Of a DNA stretch of 64,000 nucleotides, positions 40,378-48,802 are shown piece after piece. The translations under genes were made by a program, and so were the position numbers. How positions within the stretch are numbered: position 1 is the first letter of the stretch; each line of letters begins with the position of its first letter. The stretch comes from a virus, in the IMG/VR virus record IMGVR_UViG_3300030098_007087, positions 1 to 64,000 of that record; one strand, given 5' to 3'. The notes below the pieces were generated by a model. It was given only the letters and a program-made list of their open reading frames with translations, made no database searches and was not told where the DNA came from.

Positions 40378-41554
40378 TATAGCTAGGGGTAGCATTTTCA
40401 ATATAAAAATTGATTTTGAAAGAAGCTCTGGCGCATACATATATGATAAGAATTCTGATAGAAAATATCTAGATTTTTTTGGTATGTATGCATCCTTGCC
40501 TCTTGGATATAATCATAAAGTTTTTAAGTCTGAACAATTTCAAGATGAGATAAGCAGATGCTCGCACGTAAAAGTTACTAATTGTGAATTCATTTCTGAT
40601 GAAACAGAAGAGTTCGACAAGCAGTTTAGCTCCTACTGCTCTTTGGATAACACGTTTTCTAATTTTCATTATTGTTCTACAGGGGCTTTGGCAGTGGAGG
40701 CGGCAATAAAAATAAGCCTTCACTATAAGAACTATAAAAACCTCAATGTCCTATCTTTCAACAACAGCTTTCATGGTGTGAATAGTTATGGAGGCTTCAT
40801 AACAGGAAGATTTTCAACTTCTCTAAAAAGATTAAAGGGGCTTCCGGAACTCTTTTCAACAAAATGCAATTACGACATACAGGAAGTTGAAAAAATAATG
40901 AGCAACAAGGACAACCCTGTAACTTGTATCGTTGTTGAGCCAATACAGTGCACTGCGGGTGACATTCATCATGATAGGGAGTTCTTTTCCAAACTTAGAG
41001 ATCTGTGCAATACATATGATGTGCCAATGGTGTTCGATGAGATTCAGGTAGGATTCGGAGCCACAGGGAAGTTATGGTATTTCGAGCATCTCGGAATAAC
41101 CCCAGATATAGTTGTGTTTGGTAAAAAGACACAGGTCTCTGGGTTGATGGTGACCAAAAAATTTAGCGATATTTTCAACAGAGATGATGTGCCCCGATTG
41201 GAAGTCACTTGGAATTCAGACACGCTCGACATGATTCGGTGCAAATATATTATTCAAGAATTTCAAGAAAGCTCTGTATTAGAGAATGTCAATAAAAGAG
41301 GAGAGCAAATAAAAAATTTGTTATCGAATGTTTCTGGGATTGATAATTTTAGATCTAAAGGGCTAATAATAGGGTTTGATCTAAAAAATACCGAAACTAG
41401 AGATAGATTGATGAAAGTTCTTTACAACAAAGGCATGATTTGCAACTCAACAGGGGCAAATTCAATACGCCTAAGACCAAATCTTGCTTTGAGTGAGCAG
41501 GACGCAATTGTAGGCTGTAACATGATCAAGGAAGCCCTGCAAGAAATAGAATGA
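40370..41554 (+). CDS. Class III PLP aminotransferase (394 aa)
   Basis: ATG 40370 follows AAGGAG and is used in place of 40334. HYCSTGALAVEAAIKIS binds the PLP phosphate, VFDEIQVGFGATGKLW includes the Asp that pairs with the pyridine, and VVFGKKTQVSG the PLP lysine. The overall pattern is closest to L-lysine 6-aminotransferase and 4-aminobutyrate-type enzymes. In this island it may make an amino sugar precursor or amino-acid decoration. Length slightly short of the usual 420-450. Confidence 0.85.
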   Translation: MNNIARGSIFNIKIDFERSSGAYIYDKNSDRKYLDFFGMYASLPLGYNHKVFKSEQFQDEISRCSHVKVTNCEFISDETEEFDKQFSSYCSLDNTFSNFHYCSTGALAVEAAIKISLHYKNYKNLNVLSFNNSFHGVNSYGGFITGRFSTSLKRLKGLPELFSTKCNYDIQEVEKIMSNKDNPVTCIVVEPIQCTAGDIHHDREFFSKLRDLCNTYDVPMVFDEIQVGFGATGKLWYFEHLGITPDIVVFGKKTQVSGLMVTKKFSDIFNRDDVPRLEVTWNSDTLDMIRCKYIIQEFQESSVLENVNKRGEQIKNLLSNVSGIDNFRSKGLIIGFDLKNTETRDRLMKVLYNKGMICNSTGANSIRLRPNLALSEQDAIVGCNMIKEALQEIE

Positions 41555-42198
41555 AAATATTCGTACCTATAAAACACAACTCTCAGCGTGTCCCCCAAAA
41601 GAATTTTAGAATTTTCAAAGGCGAACCTTTATACAAGTATTCTCTCTTGAAATATAAGGGTCTAGAAGTCTATGTTGATACCGATAGTGATGAAATATAT
41701 GAAAGTATCAACAGCGATGCGCGGTTTTCAAATGTCAGTGTTTTCATGAGAGATAAAAAATTAGTGGGAGATTCCGTATCAGTGTGCGATCTAATCCTAA
41801 ATTTTATTAAGAAATATAATGTAACAGTGCCAATCGCTCAGGTGCACGTAACAAGCCCTTTTTTGAATGCAAGCATTATAAAGGATGCCTATAAGTATAT
41901 GAGCAAGCACGATTCAGTTATTTCTTGCAATACTTATAATTCTAGATTTTGGAGAAAAGAAAAATATGGCTTTTGCCCAGTTAACCACAACCCTCTAAAG
42001 TTGGAACAAACTCAAGATTTGCCAATTATTTATGAGGAGAATTCTGCGTTTTACATATTTAAACCTTCTGTGGTATTATCAACGTCTAGTAGAATTGGTC
42101 AAAACCCATATTTTTATTCTATATCTAAGCCGTATAATATGGACATAGACACGGAAAGCGACTGGGAAGATGTTCTAAAGGAGGCTGATAATAAATGA
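41551..42198 (+). CDS. Second NeuA-like cytidylyltransferase (215 aa)
   Basis: IFVPIKHNSQRVPQKNFRIF is a CTP-binding loop with the spacing of acylneuraminate cytidylyltransferase; VDTDSDEIYE, QVHVTSPFLNASII and NMDIDTESDWEDV are the remaining family motifs. Differs enough from 39238-40377 to suggest a different sugar substrate. ATGA overlap with both neighbours. Confidence 0.85.
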   Translation: MKIFVPIKHNSQRVPQKNFRIFKGEPLYKYSLLKYKGLEVYVDTDSDEIYESINSDARFSNVSVFMRDKKLVGDSVSVCDLILNFIKKYNVTVPIAQVHVTSPFLNASIIKDAYKYMSKHDSVISCNTYNSRFWRKEKYGFCPVNHNPLKLEQTQDLPIIYEENSAFYIFKPSVVLSTSSRIGQNPYFYSISKPYNMDIDTESDWEDVLKEADNK

Positions 42199-43124
42199 AA
42201 AATATAAAAATATATATTGTTACCTACAGAAGAACAGAAATCTTAAATAAAACTTTGGATACCCTTTTCAACAAAACAGACTTCCCATCTATAGAGAATA
42301 CAGAGGTAAACATAATCAATAACCACTCAGAATTTTCTATAGAGGACCGCTTTAAGGACAGGGTAAACGTCATACACAACAATGCACGACCCGATTGGGA
42401 TACTGGCAACTTAGCAAGAAACTGGAATCAAGCTTTAGTTCATGGATTTGTTGACTTGAACAACCCTGATAGCAAAATTGTAGTCACTATGCAAAACGAT
42501 ATTGTTTTAGATTCAAATTGGGCTACAAATTTACTAAAAATGCATCAAAAGTATACCTTCATTACAGGTCGTTTGGGAGATAACATTGTCAGCTATCGAC
42601 CCGATGCAGTGAAAAAGATTGGCATGTGGGATGAAAGATTTTTGACTCCCGGCAATAAGGAAGCCGACTATTATATCAGGGCTCTTATTTATAATAAAGA
42701 ACACTCTCTGATCAACGATATAGTTCATGGAAGGTTGCTAAATGAAGCCGATGCGCTGCCATTGGACACCCCAGAATACCAAGGAGGAAACAGTGATTGG
42801 CTAGAGATAAAGTCTAATCCACTTTGGGATGAAGCTTGGTATCACACCACGCAAATATTTTACTGGAAATGGAAAGACACATGGAAAACACAGCCATCCT
42901 ACCTCGGATGGCTGACTAAGTGGTCTAAAGATTTTGTTGATAATCCCCCTTCTCCTCCAAAGGTGCCAAACTTTGTTCAATATTATTATTTTGAAAAAGA
43001 TATACAACTAAAAGACAAAAATTACATTGGTTGGAATGAGGGTGATATTTGGCTAGATTTGGGCAAACAGGGGGATATTGACCAGCACCCAATAAATAAA
43101 GAGGAGCGTTTTAGAAGTGATTAA
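42195..43124 (+). CDS. GT2-like glycosyltransferase (309 aa)
   Basis: IYIVTYRRTEILNKTLDTLF is the GT-A start, NIINNHS a central strand, and VVTMQNDIVLDSNWATNLL places QND at the metal-binding DxD position. The C-terminal third is Trp-rich (WYHTTQIFYWKWKDTW) and unassigned. GTs of this type transfer from NDP-sugars with inversion. Starts at an ATGA junction. Confidence 0.75.
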   Translation: MKNIKIYIVTYRRTEILNKTLDTLFNKTDFPSIENTEVNIINNHSEFSIEDRFKDRVNVIHNNARPDWDTGNLARNWNQALVHGFVDLNNPDSKIVVTMQNDIVLDSNWATNLLKMHQKYTFITGRLGDNIVSYRPDAVKKIGMWDERFLTPGNKEADYYIRALIYNKEHSLINDIVHGRLLNEADALPLDTPEYQGGNSDWLEIKSNPLWDEAWYHTTQIFYWKWKDTWKTQPSYLGWLTKWSKDFVDNPPSPPKVPNFVQYYYFEKDIQLKDKNYIGWNEGDIWLDLGKQGDIDQHPINKEERFRSD

Positions 43125-44484
43125 ATTTGTTGTTTTTGATTTAGACGGAGTTTTAGTAAACGCTAGAGAGATTCACTATGAAGCTCTCAACGCAGCCTTG
43201 GCAGATGTTGATGAAAAATATGTAATAAATAAAAAAGAACATTTATCAATTTTTGATGGTCTTTCTACCACAAAAAAACTGAATTTATTGTCTGAAAGAA
43301 AAGGTTTAGACAAAAACTTGCATAATATCATATGGAAGACTAAACAAAAAAAGACAATTGAGATAATTGATAATTTCTCTAGAGATGAGAGAGTTTGCAA
43401 AATACTGAAAAAAATAAAATCTCAAGGTTTGATGGTAGCATGTGCCACAAATTCAATTAGAGAAACTGCAAAACTTCAACTCTTAAGGAAGGGCTTTTTT
43501 GAACACATTGATTTTTTGTATTCAAATCAAGATGTGCAGAGACCAAAGCCAAGTTCAGAGATATATCTAAAATGCATGCTAAGAGCTAATGTGGACCCTC
43601 ATGAGACGCTAGTTATAGAAGATTCTCATCATGGTAGAACAGCAGCTATTAATAGCGGTGCACATTTACATGCTGTAAAAAATTGTGAAGATGTACAATA
43701 CGACAAAATAATCAATCATATAAAAAGAATAGATAAACAAAACAATACAAAACCAAAGTGGCAAGGAGGAAAAATGAATGTTCTTATACCGATGGCTGGA
43801 GCAGGATCTAGATTTCAACAAGCTGGATACACATTCCCAAAACCTTTGATTGAGGTAAATGGAAAGCCAATGATACAGGTTGTTGTTGAAAACCTAAACA
43901 TAGATGCAAAACACATTTTTGTGGTTCAAAAAGAGCATTATGAGCAGTACAATTTGAAACACCTTTTGAATTTGATATCACCAGATTGTGAAGTCGTTCA
44001 AGTTGATGGAATGACTGAAGGCGCAGCATGCACCACACTATTAGCTAAAGAATTCATCGACAATGATGAGCCCCTATTATATGCGAATTCTGATCAATTT
44101 TTGGACTGGGATAGTAATGAATTTATGTATTCTATGGAGGCTGATGAAATCGACGGGGGAATGCTAACTTTTACAGCGACTCATCCCAAGTGGAGCTTTG
44201 CCAAACTAGACTCAGATGGGTATGTGACTGAGGTAGCTGAAAAAAAGCCAATTAGTGATATTGCGACCACTGGTATTTATTATTGGAAAAAAGGTTCTGA
44301 TTATGTAAAATATGCAGAACAAATGATTGAAAATAATACTAGAGTAAATAATGAATTTTATGTTTGTCCGGTTTTCAATGAGGCTATAACAGATGGTAAA
44401 AAAATAAAAACTTTTCACTTTGATGGAATGTGGGGGATTGGAACGCCTGAAGATCTAAGAAATTTCTTGGAGAACCACAAGTGA
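43117..44484 (+). CDS. HAD phosphatase fused to sugar-1-phosphate nucleotidyltransferase (455 aa)
   Basis: GTG 43117 with GAGGAG upstream. N-terminal HAD: VVFDLDGVLVNAREIHYEAL, CATNS, KPSSEIYLKC and VIEDSHHGRTAA, like beta-phosphoglucomutase/phosphatase types. From residue 220 the second domain has NVLIPMAGAGSRFQQAGYTF and PKPLIEVNGKPMI, the RmlA/HddC-type nucleotidyltransferase signature, then YANSDQFLDW. A perfect AAGGAGG lies 5 bases before in-frame ATG 43774, exactly at the domain border, so the transferase may also be produced alone (236 aa). Confidence 0.85.
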   Translation: MIKFVVFDLDGVLVNAREIHYEALNAALADVDEKYVINKKEHLSIFDGLSTTKKLNLLSERKGLDKNLHNIIWKTKQKKTIEIIDNFSRDERVCKILKKIKSQGLMVACATNSIRETAKLQLLRKGFFEHIDFLYSNQDVQRPKPSSEIYLKCMLRANVDPHETLVIEDSHHGRTAAINSGAHLHAVKNCEDVQYDKIINHIKRIDKQNNTKPKWQGGKMNVLIPMAGAGSRFQQAGYTFPKPLIEVNGKPMIQVVVENLNIDAKHIFVVQKEHYEQYNLKHLLNLISPDCEVVQVDGMTEGAACTTLLAKEFIDNDEPLLYANSDQFLDWDSNEFMYSMEADEIDGGMLTFTATHPKWSFAKLDSDGYVTEVAEKKPISDIATTGIYYWKKGSDYVKYAEQMIENNTRVNNEFYVCPVFNEAITDGKKIKTFHFDGMWGIGTPEDLRNFLENHK

Positions 44485-44924
44485 TTCTTATATCTCATAG
44501 GGGTAATATTGATGGCAAAAAACCATTGCTTGAAAATAGCCCACCCTATATTGAGAAAGCTTTGAAAAAAGGATTTGATGTCGAAATAGATGTGTGGTAT
44601 CATAGTAATCAATGGTTTTTAGGTCATGACGAACCTCAACATTTAGTGAAAAGTGATTTTCTAACCAATGATAAGCTTTGGTGTCACGCAAAAAACTTAC
44701 AGGCGCTTGAACAGTTATTGAAACTTGGCGCTCATTGTTTTTGGCACCAAGAAGACGACTATACTCTGACCAGTCGAGGGGTTATATGGGCTTATCCGGG
44801 CAAAGATCTAGTAAAGAATTCAATCTGCGTCATGCCAGAAAGATGTGAATTCAAAATCGAAATCGAATGTTTAGGGATTTGCTCAGATATAATAGAGGAA
44901 TATAGGAAGAAATATGGCAGTTGA
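44481..44924 (+). CDS. Glycerophosphodiester phosphodiesterase-like protein (147 aa)
   Basis: GTG start overlapping the previous stop. ISHRGNIDG, GFDVEIDVW and LGHDEPQ match the catalytic HRG, ExD and HD motifs of the GDPD/PI-PLC-like family. At 147 residues it is shorter than typical 230-residue GDPD, lacking much of the C-terminal barrel. It may cleave or form a phosphodiester in glycan substituents such as glycerol phosphate. Confidence 0.75.
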   Translation: MILISHRGNIDGKKPLLENSPPYIEKALKKGFDVEIDVWYHSNQWFLGHDEPQHLVKSDFLTNDKLWCHAKNLQALEQLLKLGAHCFWHQEDDYTLTSRGVIWAYPGKDLVKNSICVMPERCEFKIEIECLGICSDIIEEYRKKYGS

Positions 44925-45615
44925 ATTAAAGAATTTGGAAATTATAAGTCAAAGTCAGGACTTATACGACAGCTTCAACAATTTTATACTAAGTTCAGAT
45001 ACGAAAGTTTTTGGCAAGTTATTGGCTCGATCCTTACTATTTGATAAAGTAAAAGATATCCCCGGAGACATCGTTGAATGTGGAGTTTTCAAGGGGACTG
45101 GTATAATGACATTTCTAAAAATAAAGAAATATCTCGCTCCCAACTCTGGTAAAAAGGTTATTGGTTTTGATTTTTTTGATACTGATTCTTTACTAGAAAG
45201 CTTATCCGATCAGGATCAAGAGGCTATGGAAGTTCTCTTCAAGGATAGAGGATTCTCCCACAGTGATTCTTTTTGCGAATATTTGAAAAACTTGATTTCT
45301 GAGTCTGGATTTCAAAATCATGAATATGATCTGGTAAAAGGGAATGTTTCTGAAACTTCACATGAGTACGTCTCTTCTCGACCGGGAATGAAAATATCCC
45401 TTTTATATCTAGATTTAGATGTTGCAGAACCAACTTACGATGTGCTATGCGCCATGTGGGATAGGGTATCAAAAGGAGGCATTGTTGTTTTTGATGAATA
45501 CGCATTTCACGAGTGGTCGGAATCAAAAGGGGTTGATAAGTTCTTTTTAGATAAAGAAGTAGAAATAAGAAGCTTAAATTACATTTGCCCATCCGCGTAC
45601 ATTATAAAAAAATAA
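44914..45615 (+). CDS. TylF-type methyltransferase (233 aa)
   Basis: IPGDIVECGVFKGTGIM is the AdoMet motif of TylF/macrocin O-methyltransferases; VIGFDFFD follows, and SLLYLDLDVAEPTYDVL plus GGIVVFDEYA carry the metal-binding acidic residues. Such enzymes methylate sugar hydroxyls. Overlaps the phosphodiesterase gene by 11 bases. Confidence 0.82.
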   Translation: MAVELKNLEIISQSQDLYDSFNNFILSSDTKVFGKLLARSLLFDKVKDIPGDIVECGVFKGTGIMTFLKIKKYLAPNSGKKVIGFDFFDTDSLLESLSDQDQEAMEVLFKDRGFSHSDSFCEYLKNLISESGFQNHEYDLVKGNVSETSHEYVSSRPGMKISLLYLDLDVAEPTYDVLCAMWDRVSKGGIVVFDEYAFHEWSESKGVDKFFLDKEVEIRSLNYICPSAYIIKK

Positions 45616-45626
45616 AGGAAATTATT

Positions 45627-46373
45627 ATGGACATAAAATCTTTACGAAAGATGAAAAAAAACTTAAAGTTTGATAACGCAATGACTTTTCATTTTAACTG
45701 CAAAACAAAAGACCAAGAAAAGTATTATGACGAATACAGTATTCCAGATGAAATAGAAAAAAATGTTTGCATAGATCTGGGGTGTAACATTGGGCTTTTT
45801 ACTTTGGATCACTGCGATAAATTCAAAAATGTTTATGCAATTGACGCCAGTTATCAAAATTTTCTTATAACAACAAGAAAAGTAATTTATGAGGCAATTC
45901 GCAATAAAAGGGCGGAAAATGTTACATGCTTTAATTTTGCTGCCGCCAAAGAAAATGGACAAATAATAAAAATTTATAAACATGAACGCAATGGCGAATC
46001 TGTTAGCCCTGTAACAGTCAAAGAGATATTAGAAACACAGCATGAAGATTGGAATGAATCAGAGGAAACTTTCCATAATGTTTTTACAATTTCCCTAGAA
46101 GGATTGTATGAATTTTTTAATACAGATTACATTGACTACTTGAAGATGGATGTTGAAGGGGCGGAGTATGATTTTCTTTTAGATAAAGATCTAAGCCGAG
46201 TTGGATGTCTAGCTCTTGAAATGCACGGCACTTTAGGTGCTGAAAAAAAAGAGCAAATGAAAAAACACTTAAAAAAGTATTTCAACATATACCACGTTAC
46301 ATACGATAACCCTGCGCCCGACCATTCCGTTATAACTTATATAAATAAAAGCTATAAATGGTCACCCGCATGA
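45627..46373 (+). CDS. FkbM-family methyltransferase (248 aa)
   Basis: ATG 45627 behind AAGGA; the longer frame from 45585 overlaps the previous gene without need. VCIDLGCNIGLFTL is AdoMet motif I, VYAIDASYQNF motif II, and IDYLKMDVEGAEYDFLL the FkbM signature. Expected O-methylation of a glycan. Its TGA overlaps the next ATG at 46370. Confidence 0.85.
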   Translation: MDIKSLRKMKKNLKFDNAMTFHFNCKTKDQEKYYDEYSIPDEIEKNVCIDLGCNIGLFTLDHCDKFKNVYAIDASYQNFLITTRKVIYEAIRNKRAENVTCFNFAAAKENGQIIKIYKHERNGESVSPVTVKEILETQHEDWNESEETFHNVFTISLEGLYEFFNTDYIDYLKMDVEGAEYDFLLDKDLSRVGCLALEMHGTLGAEKKEQMKKHLKKYFNIYHVTYDNPAPDHSVITYINKSYKWSPA

Positions 46374-47047
46374 TACTATCGTGGCAACAAATACCCTCAC
46401 CATTAGTGAGTGAATTGCTTTGTATAAATTCAAAAGGGGTTGTTCTAGATACAGAACATGGATGGTATAATAATGAAACGCTTTTTTCTTGTATACAAGT
46501 TATAAAGTCCAAAAATAAACTATGCCTTGTTAGGCTGACAGACGTAGACAAGAAGTCAATTAGGTATTGTTTAGATTCTGGTGTTGATGGTATTATATTT
46601 TCAACAATTGAAAACGAGAAGCAGTGTGAAAAAATAAATGATTATTGTTTTTATGCTCCGAAGGGAAAGCGAGGGTTGGGTCTAGTGAGACAAAATATGT
46701 GGGGATGCGAAGATCTTATAAAAGACAATCCAATTATCATACCTCAGATAGAGACAAAAGAGGGAATCAGCAATATAGAGAAGATTTTTTCATTTGGATT
46801 TGACTTTTATCTAATTGGTCCGTATGATCTTAGTATGAGTGTTGGAGAACCGGGTAATTTTGAGAATGATGATTTTTGTTTACAAATAGAAAAATTTAAT
46901 GATATCATTCCAGAAGAAAAAAGAGCAATACACATACCCAATGACGTAAAAGCTAATATAAAAAGGTATGAAAATTACGGTATAAAATGCTTAGGAATGG
47001 ACACGGTGTCGATTATTGAATACCACAGAGAGGTTAATAAATGTTAG
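46370..47047 (+). CDS. HpcH/HpaI-type aldolase (225 aa)
   Basis: ATG 46370 (ATGA junction) is preferred to 46358. VVLDTEHGWYNNETL, LDSGVDGIIFSTIENEKQ, IIPQIETKEGISNIE and LIGPYDLSMSVG are the class II pyruvate aldolase motifs, with Glu and Asp metal ligands in the last two. Family members join or split pyruvate and aldehydes. In a nonulosonate context this may make or break a 2-keto acid sugar, which is inference. Confidence 0.83.
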   Translation: MILSWQQIPSPLVSELLCINSKGVVLDTEHGWYNNETLFSCIQVIKSKNKLCLVRLTDVDKKSIRYCLDSGVDGIIFSTIENEKQCEKINDYCFYAPKGKRGLGLVRQNMWGCEDLIKDNPIIIPQIETKEGISNIEKIFSFGFDFYLIGPYDLSMSVGEPGNFENDDFCLQIEKFNDIIPEEKRAIHIPNDVKANIKRYENYGIKCLGMDTVSIIEYHREVNKC

Positions 47048-48030
47048 ATTTTGAAAATATTGGTGAGTTATTTACACAAGTAGTACACTCTAAAGAATGG
47101 GAGGAATTGCAGACAAAATTCAATGACTGCAATGACATATACGTTTTAGGGCACGGAGGAAATTTAGCAATTGCTGATCATGCAGCCGTAGATATCACAA
47201 GGTTGTCAAACGGGAGTAAGAACGCAATGTGCCCCGGCTCTGCCGTCGTTGCAACGTCACTAATCAATGACACTAATTTTGATCAATGGATGGTAAGCTG
47301 GCTATCAGCAGTAACTTCTACAAGAACTAAAAGTCAAATGAAAAAGTCTCTAGTTCTTGGCGTATCATCTTCGGGAGGATCAAAAGATGTGATAAAAGCA
47401 CTTCAATGGGCGGCTGATCACGACATGCAGATAGCTGTTATCTCTTCTAATGATATTTCAACGGATATAAAGGGGTTGACTAAAGTTCTGTTAGGAGCAA
47501 AATATTACCACACAGCAGAGGTGGCAACACTCTTACTATCATATGAACTCACCCATGGCTCTGGAAATATCTGTCCGCCAATCGGATCAAACTCACCAGA
47601 AGATCTAGAGAAGCTAAATTGGAAAGGCGGAAAGATAAGAAAGCATAGTTACCCAGACGAGAAAATCAATGTTGGAGTTGATTTTGATGGAGTCATACAT
47701 AAGAACTCAAAAGGATATTTTGATGGAACTATATACGACGACCCAATTGAAGGAGCGCGAGAGTTTCTAAAAAAGCTGTCATCTAAGTATACAGTGATCA
47801 TCCATACATGCAAGGCAAAATCAGATAGAGGTCTTGTTAGTGGAAAAACTGGAACTGAATTAGTTTGGGAATGGCTAAAGAAACACAATCTAAACGAGTA
47901 TGTTAGCAAAGTTACAGCGGAAAAGCCTCGTGCTTTGTGTTATATTGATGATAAATCTGTCAAATTTGATGGCGATTGGAACAAATTGAAAAATGAAATT
48001 CACAACTTTGGAGTAAACTTAAATGACTAA
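47041..48030 (+). CDS. SIS-domain sugar-phosphate isomerase fused to HAD-type phosphatase (329 aa)
   Basis: N-terminal SIS domain: IYVLGHGGNLAIADHAAVDI, then LGVSSSGGSKDVIKALQWA, as in GmhA (sedoheptulose-7-phosphate isomerase). From about residue 210, INVGVDFDGVIHKNSKG opens a HAD-like domain with VIIHTCKAKS and CYIDDKSVKF as later motifs. Fusion of isomerase and phosphatase recalls the GmhA and GmhB steps of heptose activation; the HldE-like and HddC-like genes elsewhere in the window support that reading. Confidence 0.8.
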   Translation: MLDFENIGELFTQVVHSKEWEELQTKFNDCNDIYVLGHGGNLAIADHAAVDITRLSNGSKNAMCPGSAVVATSLINDTNFDQWMVSWLSAVTSTRTKSQMKKSLVLGVSSSGGSKDVIKALQWAADHDMQIAVISSNDISTDIKGLTKVLLGAKYYHTAEVATLLLSYELTHGSGNICPPIGSNSPEDLEKLNWKGGKIRKHSYPDEKINVGVDFDGVIHKNSKGYFDGTIYDDPIEGAREFLKKLSSKYTVIIHTCKAKSDRGLVSGKTGTELVWEWLKKHNLNEYVSKVTAEKPRALCYIDDKSVKFDGDWNKLKNEIHNFGVNLND

Positions 48031-48235
48031 TGAAGATAAAAACATGTACATGAACGACCAAGCAGTGGGAGCAGTAATGATGGCTCTGCAAAAAAGCCTA
48101 ATGGAGCAATCTGACATTGTTCCAGTCTTGAAGGGCTTTCAATTTAGATTATCTGAGGCAGGACTTGTTGTTATGAACCCACCTCTTGTGAGAGCCGATA
48201 GCGACACGACAACGGAAACCACCGAGGATGCCTAG
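48023..48235 (+). CDS. Small conserved phage-type protein (70 aa)
   Basis: Overlaps both neighbours by 8 bases. Helical N-terminus (AVGAVMMALQKSLMEQSDIV) and a short GFQFRLSEAGLVVMNPP segment, a pattern common in small proteins near gp55 in marine T4-like phages. Thr-rich acidic tail. Function unknown. Confidence 0.65.
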   Translation: MTNEDKNMYMNDQAVGAVMMALQKSLMEQSDIVPVLKGFQFRLSEAGLVVMNPPLVRADSDTTTETTEDA

Positions 48236-48491
48236 ATACACTTATTCATGTGAAGCGTGTGAAGAAACTTTTGAGTCAACACACTCCATGAACATCAAGC
48301 TAGAGGATTGTATCGTATGCGAGGCGACAGGTTCCGTAACCAGAGTGCCAAGCACAACCTTTATAACAACTACCACAATTTCAACTAAAAACAATAAAAA
48401 AGTTGGAGATGTTGTAAAAGGGCATATTGAAGAGTCAAAAAAAGAACTCAAGGCTGAACAGCAAAAGCTGAAAGGTATAGAATATAAATGA
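48228..48491 (+). CDS. FmdB-like zinc-ribbon protein (87 aa)
   Basis: MPRYTYSCEACEETFESTHS and CIVC form the two CxxC knuckles of the FmdB/regulatory zinc ribbon. A Thr-rich strand (TTFITTTTIST) and a charged helix (IEESKKELKAEQQKLKG) follow. FmdB-like proteins are frequent next to tail genes in marine phages. Probably binds zinc; partner unknown. Confidence 0.78.
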   Translation: MPRYTYSCEACEETFESTHSMNIKLEDCIVCEATGSVTRVPSTTFITTTTISTKNNKKVGDVVKGHIEESKKELKAEQQKLKGIEYK

Positions 48492-48802
48492 TGATTTGGA
48501 TAATCGTAGCCCTAATACTGAGTTTGGCACTAAATGCTTTGTTGTTTTGGTATATAAGACAAACCTTGAAGAAGCTTCTTTTTGCATCTGAAAATTTTGG
48601 ATGGCTTGCAGATTCACTGAAAAACTTTAGCAACCATGTACAAAAATTGCATGAGCTAGAAGTGTTTTACGGAGATGCAACTTTAGGACACTTGATAGAG
48701 CACTCTAAACAATTGGTTGAGGATATGAAAAATTTTGAAGACATATACACATTATTGGAAGACGAATTAGAAGATGGAGAAGAAAAAAAAGAAGCGGAAT
48801 AA
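48488..48802 (+). CDS. Membrane-anchored protein (104 aa)
   Basis: ATGA junction with the FmdB-like gene. Residues 3-23 (IWIIVALILSLALNALLFWY) form a single span; the rest is a charged amphipathic helix (SLKNFSNHVQKLHELEVFYG) and acidic end. Similar small membrane proteins directly precede gp55 in related phages. Function unknown. Confidence 0.7.
   Translation: MMIWIIVALILSLALNALLFWYIRQTLKKLLFASENFGWLADSLKNFSNHVQKLHELEVFYGDATLGHLIEHSKQLVEDMKNFEDIYTLLEDELEDGEEKKEAE

Noticed and set aside
43117-44484. Frameshift or assembly error joining two genes
   Set aside because: The frame is continuous with sensible linker codons; fusion with an internal start explains the data.
48465-48495. TATAAATG resembling the T4 late box on the + strand
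   Set aside because: Single imperfect match inside coding sequence at a gene junction; no pattern at other genes.
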